Shown: one piece after another, positions 49,670-59,950 of the stretch
How the letters are laid out: each line of letters opens with the position of its first letter
How positions within the stretch are numbered: the first letter of the stretch is position 1
DNA from: Streptomyces xiamenensis
Lineage (GTDB): Bacteria; Actinomycetota; Actinomycetes; Streptomycetales; Streptomycetaceae
Assembly: GCF_000993785.3 (NCBI RefSeq)
Contig: NZ_CP009922.3
Coordinates: 2,170,001-2,234,000 of the forward strand
Reading direction: 5' to 3'
DNA: 64,000 bases
The notes under the pieces: generated by a model
Databases searched by the model: none
What the model was told of the DNA's origin: nothing
Seen by the model: the letters and a program-made list of their open reading frames with translations, nothing else
Made by a program: the position numbers and the translations under genes

Positions 49670-50164
49670 TCAGGCCCCGGGCTCCGGCCCGGTCAGCCCG
49701 ACCCCGGCCCACCGCTCCCCGACCGGGGTGAGGGTGACGGTCCTGGCGTCCTCGCCGTCCTGGGCGATGGCGATGTGCAGCCGGTCGCCCGACAATTCCT
49801 CGACCTTGCCCTCGCCCCACTCGACCACGATCACGGACTCGGGGAGCGAGACGTCGAGGTCGAGGTCCTCCATCTCCTCGAGCCCGCCGCCCAGCCGGTA
49901 GGCGTCCACGTGCACCAGGGCGGGCCCGTCCCCCAGCGGGGGGTGGACCCGGGCGATGACAAAGGTCGGCGAGGTGACCGCCCCGCGCACGCCCAGGGCC
50001 TCGCCGATGCCGCGGGTGAGCGTGGTCTTCCCGGCACCGAGATCGCCGCTGAGCACCAGCAGATCCCCCGCGCGCAGCAGGGCCCCGAGCCGGCGGCCCA
50101 GCGCCGTCATCCGCTCGGGACCGTGAACGGTGATCCGGGTGCCCTCTCCGGCAGACGTCGTCAT
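49670..50164 (-). CDS. tsaE: t6A biosynthesis ATPase TsaE
   Basis: The 164-residue P-loop protein has the Walker A GDLGAGKTTL (from Gly40), TSPTFVIARVHPP, LVHVDAYRLGG (the conserved DxYR segment) and SVIVVEWGEG. It drives the TsaBD cycle. It lies 10 nt downstream of alr, so the two form a leftward pair. tsaB and tsaD lie beyond a single rightward gene. Confidence 0.93.
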   Translation of the reverse strand: MTTSAGEGTRITVHGPERMTALGRRLGALLRAGDLLVLSGDLGAGKTTLTRGIGEALGVRGAVTSPTFVIARVHPPLGDGPALVHVDAYRLGGGLEEMEDLDLDVSLPESVIVVEWGEGKVEELSGDRLHIAIAQDGEDARTVTLTPVGERWAGVGLTGPEPGA

Positions 50165-50174
50165 GCTGTGGATG

Positions 50175-51332
50175 CTACGCGCCGGCGGACAGATGGACGC
50201 GCGGTACCCGCGCCCCGATCCGGGTGACGATCTCATAACCGATCGTGCCGGTCGCCCGCGCCCAGTCCTCGGCGGTGGGCTCGCCGCTGTCCCCGGGCCC
50301 GAACAGGACGGCCTCGTCCCCGGCCTCGGCCAGGTCGCCACCGAGATCGACCACGAACTGGTCCATCGCGACCCGTCCGGCCACCGTCCGCCACTTCCCG
50401 GCGACCAGCACGGGGCCGCTGCCGGACGCGTGCCGGGGGATGCCGTCCGCGTACCCGGCCGGCACCAGGGCCAGGGTGGTCGCCCCGGGGGTGACGTACT
50501 GGTGGCCGTAGCTGACGCCGTGGCCGCCCGGCACCCGCTTCACCAGCGCGAGCTGGGCGCGCAGCGTCATCACGGGCCGCAGCCCGAGGTCGTGCGGCGT
50601 GCCCACCTCGGGGGAGGGTGACAGGCCGTAGACGGCGATGCCGGGCCGGACCAGGTCGTAGTGGGTGCCGGGCAGGGTGAGGGTGGCGGGCGAGTTCGCG
50701 AAGTGCCGCACCTCGGGCCTGATCCCGGCCCGCTCGGCGACATCGAGTGCCGTCCGGAACGCCTCCTGCTGAGCGGCGATGGAGGGGTGCCCCGGTTCGT
50801 CGGCGCACGCGAAGTGCGACCACAAGCCGGTGATCACGACGGTGCCCTCGGCCTCCGCCTCGCGGGCGGCGGCGACCAGGTCAGGCCAGTCGGCGGGCTG
50901 GCAGCCGTTGCGCCCCAGGCCGGTGTCCGCCTTGAGGTGCACCCGGGCGGTGCGACCGCAGGCCCGTGCCGCCGCGATGATCTCGGTGAGCGCCCAGCGC
51001 GCGCTCGCCGAGACGTCGATGTCCGCCTCGATGGCCTCACGCCACGGCCCGCCGGGCGTCCACAGCCAGCACAGCAGCCTGCCGCGGTCCCCGGCCGCCC
51101 GCAGCGCCAGCGCCTCCTGCGGGGTGGCGGTCCCCAGCCAGGCGGCTCCGGCCTCGCGTGCCGCGCGGGCGCAGGGCAGCAGACCGTGCCCATAGGCGTC
51201 GGCCTTGACCACGGCCATCACCTGCGCGCCGCCGACCGCCCGCTCGCGCAGCACGCGGACGTTGGACCGCAGCGCGGCCAGATCGATCTCGGCACGCAGC
51301 CGGGCACTTTCCGGCGGCAATTGGTCGCTCAT
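50175..51332 (-). CDS. alr: alanine racemase
   Basis: The 385-residue PLP enzyme has Lys43 in VMAVVKADAYGHGLLPCA (Schiff base). It then has VHLKADTGLGRNGCQPADWPDL, GLWSHFACADEPGHPSIAAQQ and DLVRPGIAVYGLSPSPEVG. GHGVSYGHQYVTPGATTLALVPAGYADGIPRHAS carries the catalytic Tyr, and VAGRVAMDQFVVDLGG the substrate-binding Met-Asp. It supplies D-Ala for the wall. It is divergent from the NAD(P)HX repair gene. Confidence 0.95.
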   Translation of the reverse strand: MSDQLPPESARLRAEIDLAALRSNVRVLRERAVGGAQVMAVVKADAYGHGLLPCARAAREAGAAWLGTATPQEALALRAAGDRGRLLCWLWTPGGPWREAIEADIDVSASARWALTEIIAAARACGRTARVHLKADTGLGRNGCQPADWPDLVAAAREAEAEGTVVITGLWSHFACADEPGHPSIAAQQEAFRTALDVAERAGIRPEVRHFANSPATLTLPGTHYDLVRPGIAVYGLSPSPEVGTPHDLGLRPVMTLRAQLALVKRVPGGHGVSYGHQYVTPGATTLALVPAGYADGIPRHASGSGPVLVAGKWRTVAGRVAMDQFVVDLGGDLAEAGDEAVLFGPGDSGEPTAEDWARATGTIGYEIVTRIGARVPRVHLSAGA

Positions 51333-51382
51333 AGGCTCAAGTGTCGCAGGAGAGAACGCCCGCTCTGCCGCAGACTGGGCCC

Positions 51383-52942
51383 ATGAGGACCGCTTACCGT
51401 GTGGAGACCGTACGCGCCGCCGAGAGCGCCCTGATGGCCCGGCTGCCCGAAGGCACCCTGATGACCCGCGCGGCCGCCGGGCTGGCCGCCGCCTGCGCCA
51501 CCTTGCTGGCGAGCGCCGCCGGGCGGCCGACCCGGGACCGGCCCACCCGCACCGCCCGGCTGTACGGCGCCAGGGTGGCCCTGCTGGTGGGCAGCGGGGA
51601 CAACGGCGGCGACGCCCTGTACGCCGGCGCCCGGCTGGCACGCCGCGGTGCGGCCGTCACCGCCGTACTGCTGTCGCCCGAGCGGGCCCACCCGGCCGGT
51701 CTGGCCGCCCTGGTCCGTGTCGGCGGCAGGGTTCTCACCCCTGCGGACACCTCGTCCGTCTCCTCTCTGCTGCGCTCGGCCGACCTGGTGGTGGACGGCA
51801 TCGTCGGCATCGGCGGCCGGGGCGGGCTGCGCCCCGACGCCGCCCATCTGGCCCAGCGGGTGGCCGACGCGGGAGCCCCGGTGGTGGCGGTCGACCTGCC
51901 CAGCGGCGTCGACCCGGACAGCGGCGAGGTGAACGGTCCGGCCGTGCGCGCCGCGCTCACCGTCACCTTCGGCACCCTCAAGCCGGGTCTGCTGGTGGAC
52001 CCGGCCCGGACCCACGCCGGCGAGGTGCACCTCGTCGACATCGGTCTCACCCCCCAGCTGCCGGCCGTGCCGGAGCTGGCCGCCCTGGAGAGCGCCGACG
52101 TGGCCGCCCTGCTGCCCCGGCCCTCGGCCGAGAGCGACAAGTACCGGCGCGGCGTGGTGGGAATCGCCGCCGGCTCCGCCCGCTACCCCGGGGCCGCCGT
52201 GCTGTGCGTGGCCGGGGCCCTGCACGGCGGGGCGGGCGCGGTCCGCTACGCAGGACCGGCGGGCGATCACGTGCTCGCCCGGTACCCGGAGACGCTGGTC
52301 TCCTCCGGGTCCCCCCACCACGCCGGCCGGGTGCAGTCCTGGGTGGTGGGCCCAGGGCTGGGCGAGGAGCCGGCCGCCCGGGAGCTCGTGGCCGAGGTGC
52401 TGGCCACCGAGGTGCCGGTGCTGGTGGACGCGGACGGGCTGCGCGGGCTGGACCCCGACCGGCTGCGGACCCGCGAGGCACCCACCCTCCTCACCCCGCA
52501 CGCGGGTGAGGCGGCGGCGCTGCTGGGCACCACCCGGGAGCGGGTGGAGTCCGCACGGCTGGCGGCCGTGCGCGAGCTGTCCCAGCGCTACGGGGCGACC
52601 GTGCTGCTGAAGGGGTCCACCACCTTGATCGCCGACCCCGATCCCCGGGGCCCGGTGCGTGCGAACCCCACCGGCACCCCCTGGCTGGCCACCGCCGGGA
52701 GCGGCGATGTGCTGTCCGGCCTGGCGGGCTCCCTCCTCGCCTCGGGGCTCCCCGCCCTGGACGCCGCCTCGGCAGCGGCCCATCTCCACGGCCTCGCCGG
52801 CTCCCTGGCGCCCACCCCGCCCAGCGCCACCACCGTCGCCGCCGCCCTCCCCCAGGCCTGGGCCCGCGTCACCGGCACCGGCACCGGCACCGGCACCCAC
52901 GGCACGGCCTCGCCCTCTCCATCCGCATTCCCCCTCCCCTGA
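51383..52942 (+). CDS. bifunctional NAD(P)HX epimerase/ADP-dependent dehydratase
   Basis: The 519-residue protein fuses NnrE (about 1-215: VETVRAAESALMARLPEGTLMTRAAAGLA, LLVGSGDNGGDALYAGARLARRG, PSGVDPDSGEV, FGTLKPGLL) and NnrD (about 235-495: DKYRRGVVGIAAGSARYPGAAVLCVAGALHGGAGAVRYAG, VVGPGLGEEPAARE, LTPHAGEAAALLG, LLKGSTTLIADP, TAGSGDVLSGLAGSLLASG). It repairs hydrated NAD(P)H. The C-terminus includes a (TG)n run encoded by an ACCGGC repeat, a length-variable tract. Confidence 0.92.
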   Translation: MRTAYRVETVRAAESALMARLPEGTLMTRAAAGLAAACATLLASAAGRPTRDRPTRTARLYGARVALLVGSGDNGGDALYAGARLARRGAAVTAVLLSPERAHPAGLAALVRVGGRVLTPADTSSVSSLLRSADLVVDGIVGIGGRGGLRPDAAHLAQRVADAGAPVVAVDLPSGVDPDSGEVNGPAVRAALTVTFGTLKPGLLVDPARTHAGEVHLVDIGLTPQLPAVPELAALESADVAALLPRPSAESDKYRRGVVGIAAGSARYPGAAVLCVAGALHGGAGAVRYAGPAGDHVLARYPETLVSSGSPHHAGRVQSWVVGPGLGEEPAARELVAEVLATEVPVLVDADGLRGLDPDRLRTREAPTLLTPHAGEAAALLGTTRERVESARLAAVRELSQRYGATVLLKGSTTLIADPDPRGPVRANPTGTPWLATAGSGDVLSGLAGSLLASGLPALDAASAAAHLHGLAGSLAPTPPSATTVAAALPQAWARVTGTGTGTGTHGTASPSPSAFPLP

Positions 52943-53088
52943 TCCCGCACGGATCGCCGGTCATCGGCCCCAGCCAGCCGATCCCCGACTCCCCTCCGTG
53001 ACCGCCCCCTTGGCCGCCATGGCCCAAGACTGCCCCAGCCCACCCGCCCGGCACACCCCTCACCAGCTCTTTTCACTCGAACTGGTGA

Positions 53089-53457
53089 TCATCCCTCCGC
53101 GATGACCACCGCCGAGGCCACGCCCGCGTCGTGACTCAGCGACACATGCCACGAGCGCACGCCCAGCGCCTCGGCCCGCTCCGCCACCGTCCCCCGCACC
53201 CGCAACCACGGCCGCCCCGAGTCCTCCTGGCAGATCTCCGCGTCCGTCCACCGCAGCCCGCCCGGCGCCCCCAGCGCCTTCGCCAGCGCCTCCTTCGCCG
53301 CGAAGCGCGCCGCCAGCGAGGCGACCCCCCGCCGTTCCCCGCTCGGCAACCACAACTCCGCCGTCACGAACAGCCGGTCGGCCAGCTGCGGCGTACGCTC
53401 CAGCGACTCCCCGAACCGCGCGATCTCCGCCACATCGATCCCCACCCCGACGATCAC
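53089..53457 (-). CDS. acpS: holo-acyl-carrier-protein synthase
   Basis: The 122-residue 4'-phosphopantetheinyl transferase starts at a GTG overlapping the upstream stop (GTGA). It shows [22 protein letters not shown] (metal Asp) and [24 protein letters not shown] (metal Glu and Lys). It also has [28 protein letters not shown]. It transfers phosphopantetheine from CoA to ACP. It is coupled to the GlmS-like fragment gene. Confidence 0.93.
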   Translation of the reverse strand: MIVGVGIDVAEIARFGESLERTPQLADRLFVTAELWLPSGERRGVASLAARFAAKEALAKALGAPGGLRWTDAEICQEDSGRPWLRVRGTVAERAEALGVRSWHVSLSHDAGVASAVVIAEG

Positions 53458-54221
53458 GGCGCCACCACCACACCCCACCCGTCGGTGATCTCCCACCGCA
53501 CCTCGTCGAACTCCCGCCGCACCGAAACCACCTGATCGCCCTTCACCACAACGCTCTCCACCGCCCCGTCCTCCCACGCCCCGGCGTCCGAGGCCAGCCG
53601 CACCGCACCGTCCGCGGCCCCGACCACCAGCGGCACCCCGGCCGCCGCGCCGACCACCGTGTCCGGCTCATCGGCGTGCACCACCAGCGCCGCGAACCCG
53701 CCCGCCAGCACCCCCCGCACCTGCCGTACCGCCTCCACCAGCTCACCGCACGAGGAGAACGCCTCGGCCACCAGCCGCGCCACCACCTCGGCATCCGCCA
53801 CCGGCCCCGGCGTCACTCCCGCCACCGCACCCGGCGCGCCTGAGCGCCCCCACAGTTCCTCCCGCGCCCCGGCGAGCGCCCCCGCGTCCACCGCCCCCGC
53901 CAGCACCACGGCCACCCGCCCGGCACCGTCAAGACCCGGCACACCCCCCAACCCGCCGATCCCGCACATCCCCGCCGGCAACGGCCGCCGCTCCAGCTCC
54001 TCCCGCAGCCTCTCCACCGCAGGTGACGGCCCACCCGGCCCACCAGGCCCGCCCCACGTCGCGCCGAGCCCTCCGTCCGCCGACACCACGACCCCCGCCG
54101 AGCGCGCCGGACCCTCCGCCCCCACCGGCTCCCCGCACCGTCCCAACCGCTCAAGACCCCTCAGCAGTACACCCTCGGCCGACTGGCCCCCTGCCCCCGC
54201 GTACCCGACGATGCCGCACAT
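53454..54221 (-). CDS. degenerate GlmS-like glutaminase-domain protein
   Basis: The 255-residue protein begins [27 protein letters not shown], like the N-terminus of glucosamine-6-phosphate synthase, including the nucleophile position Cys2. Later blocks align loosely with the GlmS glutaminase domain ([78 protein letters not shown]). The RWATHG motif is gone, the NG oxyanion position reads AG, and both SIS isomerase domains are missing. It cannot make glucosamine-6-phosphate. It sits directly upstream of acpS. Identity is pattern-based. Confidence 0.65.
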   Translation of the reverse strand: MCGIVGYAGAGGQSAEGVLLRGLERLGRCGEPVGAEGPARSAGVVVSADGGLGATWGGPGGPGGPSPAVERLREELERRPLPAGMCGIGGLGGVPGLDGAGRVAVVLAGAVDAGALAGAREELWGRSGAPGAVAGVTPGPVADAEVVARLVAEAFSSCGELVEAVRQVRGVLAGGFAALVVHADEPDTVVGAAAGVPLVVGAADGAVRLASDAGAWEDGAVESVVVKGDQVVSVRREFDEVRWEITDGWGVVVAP

Positions 54222-54263
54222 GCGGGCAGAGTAGCCCGCCCCCGCGCCCCCGCCACGCCCGGC

Positions 54264-55253
54264 ATGGCCCGCCCCCGCACAATGTTCCCCGTGACCACTT
54301 CGCCCCCAGACGTCCCCCCTGGCTCCCCCGCCCCGCAGGCCAGCCCGTACATCGACCTCAGCCGCGCCGAGTGGAGCGCGCTGCGCGACCGTACGCCCCT
54401 GCCCCTCACCGCACCCGAACTCGACGCCCTGCGCGGCCTCGGTGACGTCATCGACCTCGACGAGGTACGGGAGATCTACCTCCCCCTCTCCCGTCTCCTC
54501 AACCTCCACGTCGCCGCCACCCACCAGCTGCGCAACGCCGTCAGCACCTTCCTCGGCGGCCCTCAGCCCGCCACCCCCTTCGTCATCGGCGTGGCCGGCA
54601 GCGTCGCCGTGGGCAAGTCCACCGTCTCCCGCCTCCTGCAGGCTCTCCTCGCCCGCTGGCCCGAGCACCCGCACGTCGCCCGCGTGACCACCGACGGCTT
54701 CCTGCTGCCCAAGGCGGAACTGGAACGCCGCGGCCTGATGTCCCGCAAGGGCTTCCCCGAGTCCTACGACCGCCGCGCCCTCACCCGCTTCGTCGCCGAC
54801 GTGAAGGCCGGCCGCGCCGAGGTCAGCGCACCCGTGTACTCGCACCTGAGCTACGACATCGTCCCCGGCGAGCGGCTGACCGTACGCCGCCCCGACATAC
54901 TGATCATCGAGGGCCTCAACGTCCTGCAGCCCGCCGCCCCCGGCCAGGTGGGTCTGGCCGACTACTTCGACTTCTCGGTGTACGTGGACGCCCGCCCCGC
55001 CGACATCGAGACCTGGTACCTGGAGCGCTTCCGCCAGCTGCGTGCCACCGCCTTCCAGAACCCGGCCTCGCACTTCCACCGGCACGCCGCACTCCCCGAG
55101 GACGAGGCCATGGAGTACGCGCTCACCACCTGGCGCACCATCAACGAGCCGAACCTCCGCGAGAACATCGCCCCCACCCGCGGCCGCGCCACCCTGGTGC
55201 TGCAGAAGGCGGCGGACCACTCGGTCCGCCGCCTCCGCCTGCGCAAGATCTGA
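54264..55253 (+). CDS. coaA: pantothenate kinase type I
   Basis: The protein has 329 residues from the first ATG; in-frame ATG 54282 and GTG 54291 are alternatives and no candidate has a ribosome site, so it may be leaderless. It shows [20 protein letters not shown] and the P-loop [21 protein letters not shown]. Further blocks are [42 protein letters not shown] and [13 protein letters not shown], and the C-terminal [48 protein letters not shown]. First step of CoA synthesis. Divergent from the GlmS-like gene. Confidence 0.93.
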   Translation: MARPRTMFPVTTSPPDVPPGSPAPQASPYIDLSRAEWSALRDRTPLPLTAPELDALRGLGDVIDLDEVREIYLPLSRLLNLHVAATHQLRNAVSTFLGGPQPATPFVIGVAGSVAVGKSTVSRLLQALLARWPEHPHVARVTTDGFLLPKAELERRGLMSRKGFPESYDRRALTRFVADVKAGRAEVSAPVYSHLSYDIVPGERLTVRRPDILIIEGLNVLQPAAPGQVGLADYFDFSVYVDARPADIETWYLERFRQLRATAFQNPASHFHRHAALPEDEAMEYALTTWRTINEPNLRENIAPTRGRATLVLQKAADHSVRRLRLRKI

Positions 55254-55343
55254 GGAGCTGAAGAGGGAAGAGGGAAGAGGGAACAGGGGCAGCGACGAGG
55301 ACGGAGAGCCCTTCGCCCCACCCGCGACCCGCCCTGTCCCCGC

Positions 55344-56699
55344 CTACCCCAGCGCCGACTTCACCGCGTCCGCGAGGCCCGACGCGACCGCCCGCGCCTG
55401 CGCCGCGTCCGCCGCCTCCACCATCACCCGTACCAGCGGCTCCGTCCCCGAGGGCCGCAGCAGGACCCGCCCGGTCGCCCCGAGCTGGCGCTCCGCGTCC
55501 GTCACCGCGTCCGCCAGCTCGGGGGAACGCCCCACCCGCGCCTTGTCCACGTCCGGCACATTGATCAGCACCTGCGGCAGGCGCTCCATCACGGTGCCCA
55601 GATCGGCCAGGGTCCGTCCGGTGTCCGCCACCCGCGCCGCCAGCAGCAGCCCGGTCAGCGTGCCGTCCCCGGTCGTCGCGTGGTCCGTGACGATGACGTG
55701 CCCGGACTGCTCGCCGCCCAGCGCGTACCCGCCGCGCCGCATCTCCTCCAGCACGTAGCGGTCCCCCACCGAGGTCTGGAGCAGCCGCAGCCCCTCGCGC
55801 TCCATCGCCAGGGACAGACCGAGGTTCGACATCACCGTGGCGACCACCGTGTCCTCGCGCAGCGTGCCGGCTTCCCGCATCGCCACCCCGAGCACAGCGA
55901 GGATCTGGTCGCCGTCGATGTCCCGCCCCGCCGCGTCCACGGCCAGGCAGCGGTCGGCGTCCCCGTCCACCGCGATGCCGAGATCCGCGCCGTGCTCCAC
56001 CACGGCCGCCCGCAGCGGCTCCAGGTGGGTGGAGCCGCAGCCCTCGTTGATGTTGAGCCCGTCCGGGTCCGCGCCGATCGCCACCACCTCGGCCCCGGCG
56101 CGCGCGAACGCGCCCGGCGCCACCAGGGCGGCCGCCCCGTGCGCCGTGTCGATCACGATCTTCAGCCCGTCGAGCCGGTTGGGGAGCGCGCCCACCAGGT
56201 GCGTCACATAGTCGTCGGCCCCGGCCCCGTACTCGGTGACCCGGCCGACCCCGGCCCCCACCGGCCGGTCCCACGGCTCGCCCGCCGCGTGCGCGTGGTA
56301 GGCGGCCTCGATCCGGTCCTCCAGGGCGTCGGCGAGCTTGTGCCCGCCGCGCGCGAAGAACTTGATGCCGTTGTCCGGCATCGGGTTGTGGCTCGCCGAC
56401 AGCATCACGCCGAAGGCGGCGTCCAGCGCGCCGGTCAGGTACGCGACGGCCGGGGTCGGCAGGATGCCCACCCGCACCACGTTCACCCCGGCGCTGGCCA
56501 GCCCGGCCACCACCGCCGCCTCGAGAAACTCCCCGGATGCCCGTGGGTCGCGCCCGACCACCGCCGTGGGCCGACCGTCACCGGCACTATCCCCGCTGAG
56601 CACGCCCGCCGCCGCCACGGACAGCCCGAGGGCCATCTCGGCCGTCAGATCCGCGTTGGCGATTCCGCGTACCCCGTCGGTACCGAAGAGTCGTCCCAC
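55344..56699 (-). CDS. glmM: phosphoglucosamine mutase
   Basis: The protein has 451 residues from the GTG of [18 protein letters not shown] lies 6 nt before this GTG but directly touches an ATG two codons earlier (56705), which decides the start. It shows [13 protein letters not shown], the phospho-Ser loop [13 protein letters not shown] (Ser103), the metal loop [20 protein letters not shown] and the phosphate-binding [12 protein letters not shown]. It converts glucosamine-6-phosphate to -1-phosphate for UDP-GlcNAc. Confidence 0.95.
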   Translation of the reverse strand: MGRLFGTDGVRGIANADLTAEMALGLSVAAAGVLSGDSAGDGRPTAVVGRDPRASGEFLEAAVVAGLASAGVNVVRVGILPTPAVAYLTGALDAAFGVMLSASHNPMPDNGIKFFARGGHKLADALEDRIEAAYHAHAAGEPWDRPVGAGVGRVTEYGAGADDYVTHLVGALPNRLDGLKIVIDTAHGAAALVAPGAFARAGAEVVAIGADPDGLNINEGCGSTHLEPLRAAVVEHGADLGIAVDGDADRCLAVDAAGRDIDGDQILAVLGVAMREAGTLREDTVVATVMSNLGLSLAMEREGLRLLQTSVGDRYVLEEMRRGGYALGGEQSGHVIVTDHATTGDGTLTGLLLAARVADTGRTLADLGTVMERLPQVLINVPDVDKARVGRSPELADAVTDAERQLGATGRVLLRPSGTEPLVRVMVEAADAAQARAVASGLADAVKSALG

Positions 56700-56800
56700 T
56701 GTCATTCCTCCACGTTCACAAGGCTGACCCGCGTCGTTAACCTTATAAAAGAACGCCCCGACAGCGCGTAAGCACTGTCGGGGCGTCAGCAGCAATCGGG

Positions 56801-57316
56801 TTAGCGCTTGCTGTACTGGGTACCCTTACGGGCCTTCTTCAGACCGGCCTTCTTGCGCTCGACGGCGCGGGCGTCACGGGTCAGGAAGCCGGCCTTCTTC
56901 AGCGCGGCGCGGTTGTTCTCCACGTCGGCCTCGTTCAGCGCCCGGGCGACACCCAGACGCAGCGCACCGGCCTGGCCGGAGATGCCGCCACCGGAGATGC
57001 GCGCGACCACGTCGTAGCGCTCGTCCAGCTCGAGCACCTTGAACGGCTCGTTGACTTCCTGCTGGTGCACCTTGTTGGGGAAGTACCCCTCCAGGGTGCG
57101 ACCGTTGATCTTCCACTTGCCGGTGCCCGGCAGAATGCGCACGCGGGCGATGGCGTTCTTGCGCCGGCCGGTGCCGGCGCCCGGGAGCGGCTCGCCGAAG
57201 CGCTCGGCGAACTCCTCGTCGGAGGTCGCGAACTCCTCCGGCGCGCTCTCGGTGGTGTACTCCTGGACCTCGGGCACCTCGGTGTCGATGGTCTCGTCAG
57301 TGGTGGGCTCGGCCAC
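56801..57316 (-). CDS. rpsI: 30S ribosomal protein S9
   Basis: The 171-residue protein has an acidic 45-residue N-terminal extension typical of actinobacteria. The S9 core follows: [64 protein letters not shown] and the basic C-terminus ending [11 protein letters not shown] start with GAGGAG upstream. It is cotranscribed with rplM, 42 bp upstream. Confidence 0.97.
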   Translation of the reverse strand: MAEPTTDETIDTEVPEVQEYTTESAPEEFATSDEEFAERFGEPLPGAGTGRRKNAIARVRILPGTGKWKINGRTLEGYFPNKVHQQEVNEPFKVLELDERYDVVARISGGGISGQAGALRLGVARALNEADVENNRAALKKAGFLTRDARAVERKKAGLKKARKGTQYSKR

Positions 57317-57357
57317 GATGCTCCTCAGATTCTTTTCGTCTTAGGGGGTGGCCGGGA

Positions 57358-57801
57358 CTACTGCGCGACCTGGGTGATCTCGAACGGGACCGGCTGCTGA
57401 GCAGCGTGCGGGTGCTGGTCGCCCGCGTAGACCTTCAGCTTCGAGAAAACCTGACGGCCGAGCGAGTTCTTCGGGAGCATGCCCTTGATGGCCTTCTCGA
57501 CGGCCTTCTCCGGGCTCTTCTCCAGCAGCTCGTCGTAGCGGATGGACCGCAGACCACCCGGGTAACCGGAGTGGCGGTAGGCCAGCTTCTGGGTCCGCTT
57601 GTTGCCGGACAGGTGCACCTTCTCGGCGTTGATGATGATGACGAAGTCACCCGTGTCAACGTGAGGGGCGTACACCGGCTTGTGCTTGCCCCGCAGAAGG
57701 GTGGCGGCCTGTGAGGCCAGGCGGCCCAGGACGACGTCGGTGGCGTCGATGACGTGCCACTGACGCTGCACGTCTCCGGGCTTGGGGCTGTACGTACGCA
57801 C
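57358..57801 (-). CDS. rplM: 50S ribosomal protein L13
   Basis: The 147-residue protein, exactly the usual length, starts at GTG ([20 protein letters not shown]). It has [65 protein letters not shown] and [16 protein letters not shown]. First gene of the rplM-rpsI operon, with a strong promoter 174-203 bp upstream. Confidence 0.97.
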   Translation of the reverse strand: MRTYSPKPGDVQRQWHVIDATDVVLGRLASQAATLLRGKHKPVYAPHVDTGDFVIIINAEKVHLSGNKRTQKLAYRHSGYPGGLRSIRYDELLEKSPEKAVEKAIKGMLPKNSLGRQVFSKLKVYAGDQHPHAAQQPVPFEITQVAQ

Positions 57802-57974
57802 GGTCGTAGCCTTCGCTTCTTCAGTGAATGGGTCCTGACAAGGCCACCCGGTGATCACAGCACCGCCCGCACCCGGTGACGCATACCGGAAGCGGGACCG
57901 CTGGAAACCGACCAGATAGACCGGCGCAAGGCCCCTCACGTGAGAACGAGCAAGCCAAACGCATTCAGCCAGGC

Positions 57975-58004
57975 AGATTACCGTCACCGCACCGCACCGG
58001 TCAA
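57975..58004 (-). promoter_or_regulatory. HrdB-type promoter of rplM-rpsI
   Basis: On the minus strand TTGACC (58004-57999) and TAATCT (57980-57975) are 18 nt apart, close to the vegetative consensus. It places the start of transcription near 57968 and leaves a leader of about 165 nt before rplM. The leader could hold an autoregulatory structure, but I see no specific motif. Confidence 0.65.
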
Positions 58005-58020
58005 AACGCGGGCTCCCCGG

Positions 58021-59640
58021 CTACCGCTCCCACACGACCCGTCGCTCGTCCCACACCGGCTCCGACGTCTCCCTTACCACACCGTCCGAGCCGAAGACGA
58101 GATAGCGGTCGAAGGACCGCGCGAACCACCGGTCGTGCGTGACGGCCAGCACCGTCCCCTCGTACGCCTCCAGGCCGGCCTGGAGGGCCTCGGCGCTCTC
58201 CAGGTCCAGGTTGTCGGTCGGCTCGTCCAGCAGCAGCGCCGTGCTGCCCTCCAGCTCCAGCAGCAGGATCTGGAAGCGCGCCTGCTGGCCGCCCGACAGG
58301 CGCTCGAAGCGCTGCTCGGCCTGCCGGTCCAGCTCGTAGCGGCGCAGCGCGGACATGGCCGGGCCGCGCGCCTTGGCGTGCTCGGTCCACAGGATGTCCA
58401 GCAGGGTCCGCCCGAGCAGCTCGGGGTGGGCGTGGGTCTGGGCGAAGTGGCCCGGCACCACCCGTGCCCCCAGCTTCCAGGCCCCGCTGTGAGTGACCTC
58501 GTCCCCGCCCAGCAGCCGCAGGAAGTGCGACTTCCCGGACCCGTTCGAGCCGAGGACCGCCACCCGCTCCCCGTAGAACACCTCAAGATCGAACGGCCGC
58601 ATCAGCCCGGTCAGCTCCAGGCCCTGACAGGTGACGGCCCGCAGCCCGGTACGGCCGCCGCGCAGCCGCATCCGGATGTCCTGGCGGCGCGGCGGCTCCT
58701 GCGGCGGGCCGGCCTCCTCGAACTTCCGCAGCCGGGTCTGCGCCGCCTTGTACCGGCTCGCCATCTCATCGCTGCGCGAGGCGTACTGCCGCATGTCCAC
58801 GACCAGCTTCTTCAGCTGGGCCCGCTTCTCGTCCCAGCGCCGCCGCAGCTCCTCGAACCGCTCGAACCGCTTCTCGCGGGCCTCGTGGTACGTCGCGAAG
58901 CCGCCGCCGTGCACCCACACGTCCGACCCGGCGGGCCCCGGCTCCACACTGATGATCTTCTCGGCGGCCCGGGCGAGCAGCTCACGGTCGTGGGAGACGA
59001 ACAGCACGGTCTTGCGGGTCTCCCGCAGCCGCTCCTCCAGCCAGCGCTTGCCCGGCACGTCCAGATAGTTGTCCGGCTCGTCCAGCAGCAGCACCTGCTC
59101 GGGGCCGCGCAGCAGCGCCTCCAGGACCAGCCGCTTCTGCTCGCCGCCGGACAGGGTGCGCACCTGCCGCCACTGGGCCCGCTCGTACGGCACGCCGAGC
59201 GCGGCCGTGGTGCAGATGTCCCACAGGGTCTCGGCCTCGTACCCGCGCGCCTCGCCCCAGTCGGCGAGCGCCTGCGCGTACGCCATCTGCGCGTCCTCGT
59301 CGTCCCGCGTCATGACGGCCAGCTCGGCCTCGTCCACGGCCCCGGCCGCCGCGCGCAGCGGCGCCGGGGAGACGGACACCAGCAGGTCCCGTACGGTCCG
59401 CTCGTCCCGCACGCTGCCGACGAACTGCGGCATGACGGCCAGGCCGCCACTGACGGTGACGCCGCCGGCCTGCGGGGTCAGCTCGCCGCCGATCAGCCGC
59501 AGCAGGGTGGTCTTGCCGGCCCCGTTCCCCCCGACGAGGGCGACGGCGGCCCCTTCCCCCACCCGGAACGACACATCGTCGAGCAGCACCCGCCCATCGG
59601 CCAGCACGTACTCCAGATGCGCCACCTCAACATGCCCCAT
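58021..59640 (-). CDS. ABC-F family ATPase
   Basis: The protein has about 539 residues and two nucleotide-binding domains without membrane parts. NBD1: VGGNGAGKTTLLRLIGG, LSGGEQKRLVLEALL, LLLDEPDNYLDV. A charged linker (EKRFERFEELRRRWDEKRAQLKKLV) follows. NBD2: LGSNGSGKSHFLRLLGG, LSGGQQARFQILLLELEG, LLLDEPTDNLDL, AVTHDRWFA. ABC-F proteins act on the ribosome. Walker B Glu followed by PDN instead of PTN in NBD1 is a small oddity. Start at the ATG of MGHVEVAHLEY, with GGGAG 10 nt upstream. Confidence 0.9.
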   Translation of the reverse strand: MGHVEVAHLEYVLADGRVLLDDVSFRVGEGAAVALVGGNGAGKTTLLRLIGGELTPQAGGVTVSGGLAVMPQFVGSVRDERTVRDLLVSVSPAPLRAAAGAVDEAELAVMTRDDEDAQMAYAQALADWGEARGYEAETLWDICTTAALGVPYERAQWRQVRTLSGGEQKRLVLEALLRGPEQVLLLDEPDNYLDVPGKRWLEERLRETRKTVLFVSHDRELLARAAEKIISVEPGPAGSDVWVHGGGFATYHEAREKRFERFEELRRRWDEKRAQLKKLVVDMRQYASRSDEMASRYKAAQTRLRKFEEAGPPQEPPRRQDIRMRLRGGRTGLRAVTCQGLELTGLMRPFDLEVFYGERVAVLGSNGSGKSHFLRLLGGDEVTHSGAWKLGARVVPGHFAQTHAHPELLGRTLLDILWTEHAKARGPAMSALRRYELDRQAEQRFERLSGGQQARFQILLLELEGSTALLLDEPTDNLDLESAEALQAGLEAYEGTVLAVTHDRWFARSFDRYLVFGSDGVVRETSEPVWDERRVVWER

Positions 59641-59950
59641 GCCCCCCATGCTCCCAGCCGGGAGAGGCCGACCCAACCGGGTTTCTGTCACCGTCCCGCC
59701 CGACCTCGACCGCGCCGAGCATCACGCACACCGTGTACACCAGGATGACCACACCGACGACCGCACCCAGCACCCCCACGACTCGCTGGGGCACGTGCAG
59801 GTCGCCGATCCGCCACGGCCGCTGCTCCTCAAGCCGGTCCGCGTGGCCGGAGACGTTCAGGGCGGTGCAGATTCCGCCGACGACAAAGGCTGCTCCCACC
59901 AGCACCGGCAACACGAACTCGTGCCACGGGGCTTCGGACATGCCGCTCAT
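59627..59950 (-). CDS. small membrane protein, function unknown
   Basis: The 107-residue protein has two helices (FVLPVLVGAAFVVGGICTAL and VVGVLGAVVGVVILVYTVCVML) around a loop WRIGDLHVPQR. The start ATG overlaps the upstream stop (ATGA). An ATG three codons later (59941) has the better-spaced GAGGAG. It overlaps the ABC-F start by 14 nt. It belongs to a leftward cluster of unknown membrane proteins. Confidence 0.7.
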   Translation of the reverse strand: MSGMSEAPWHEFVLPVLVGAAFVVGGICTALNVSGHADRLEEQRPWRIGDLHVPQRVVGVLGAVVGVVILVYTVCVMLGAVEVGRDGDRNPVGSASPGWEHGGHGAC

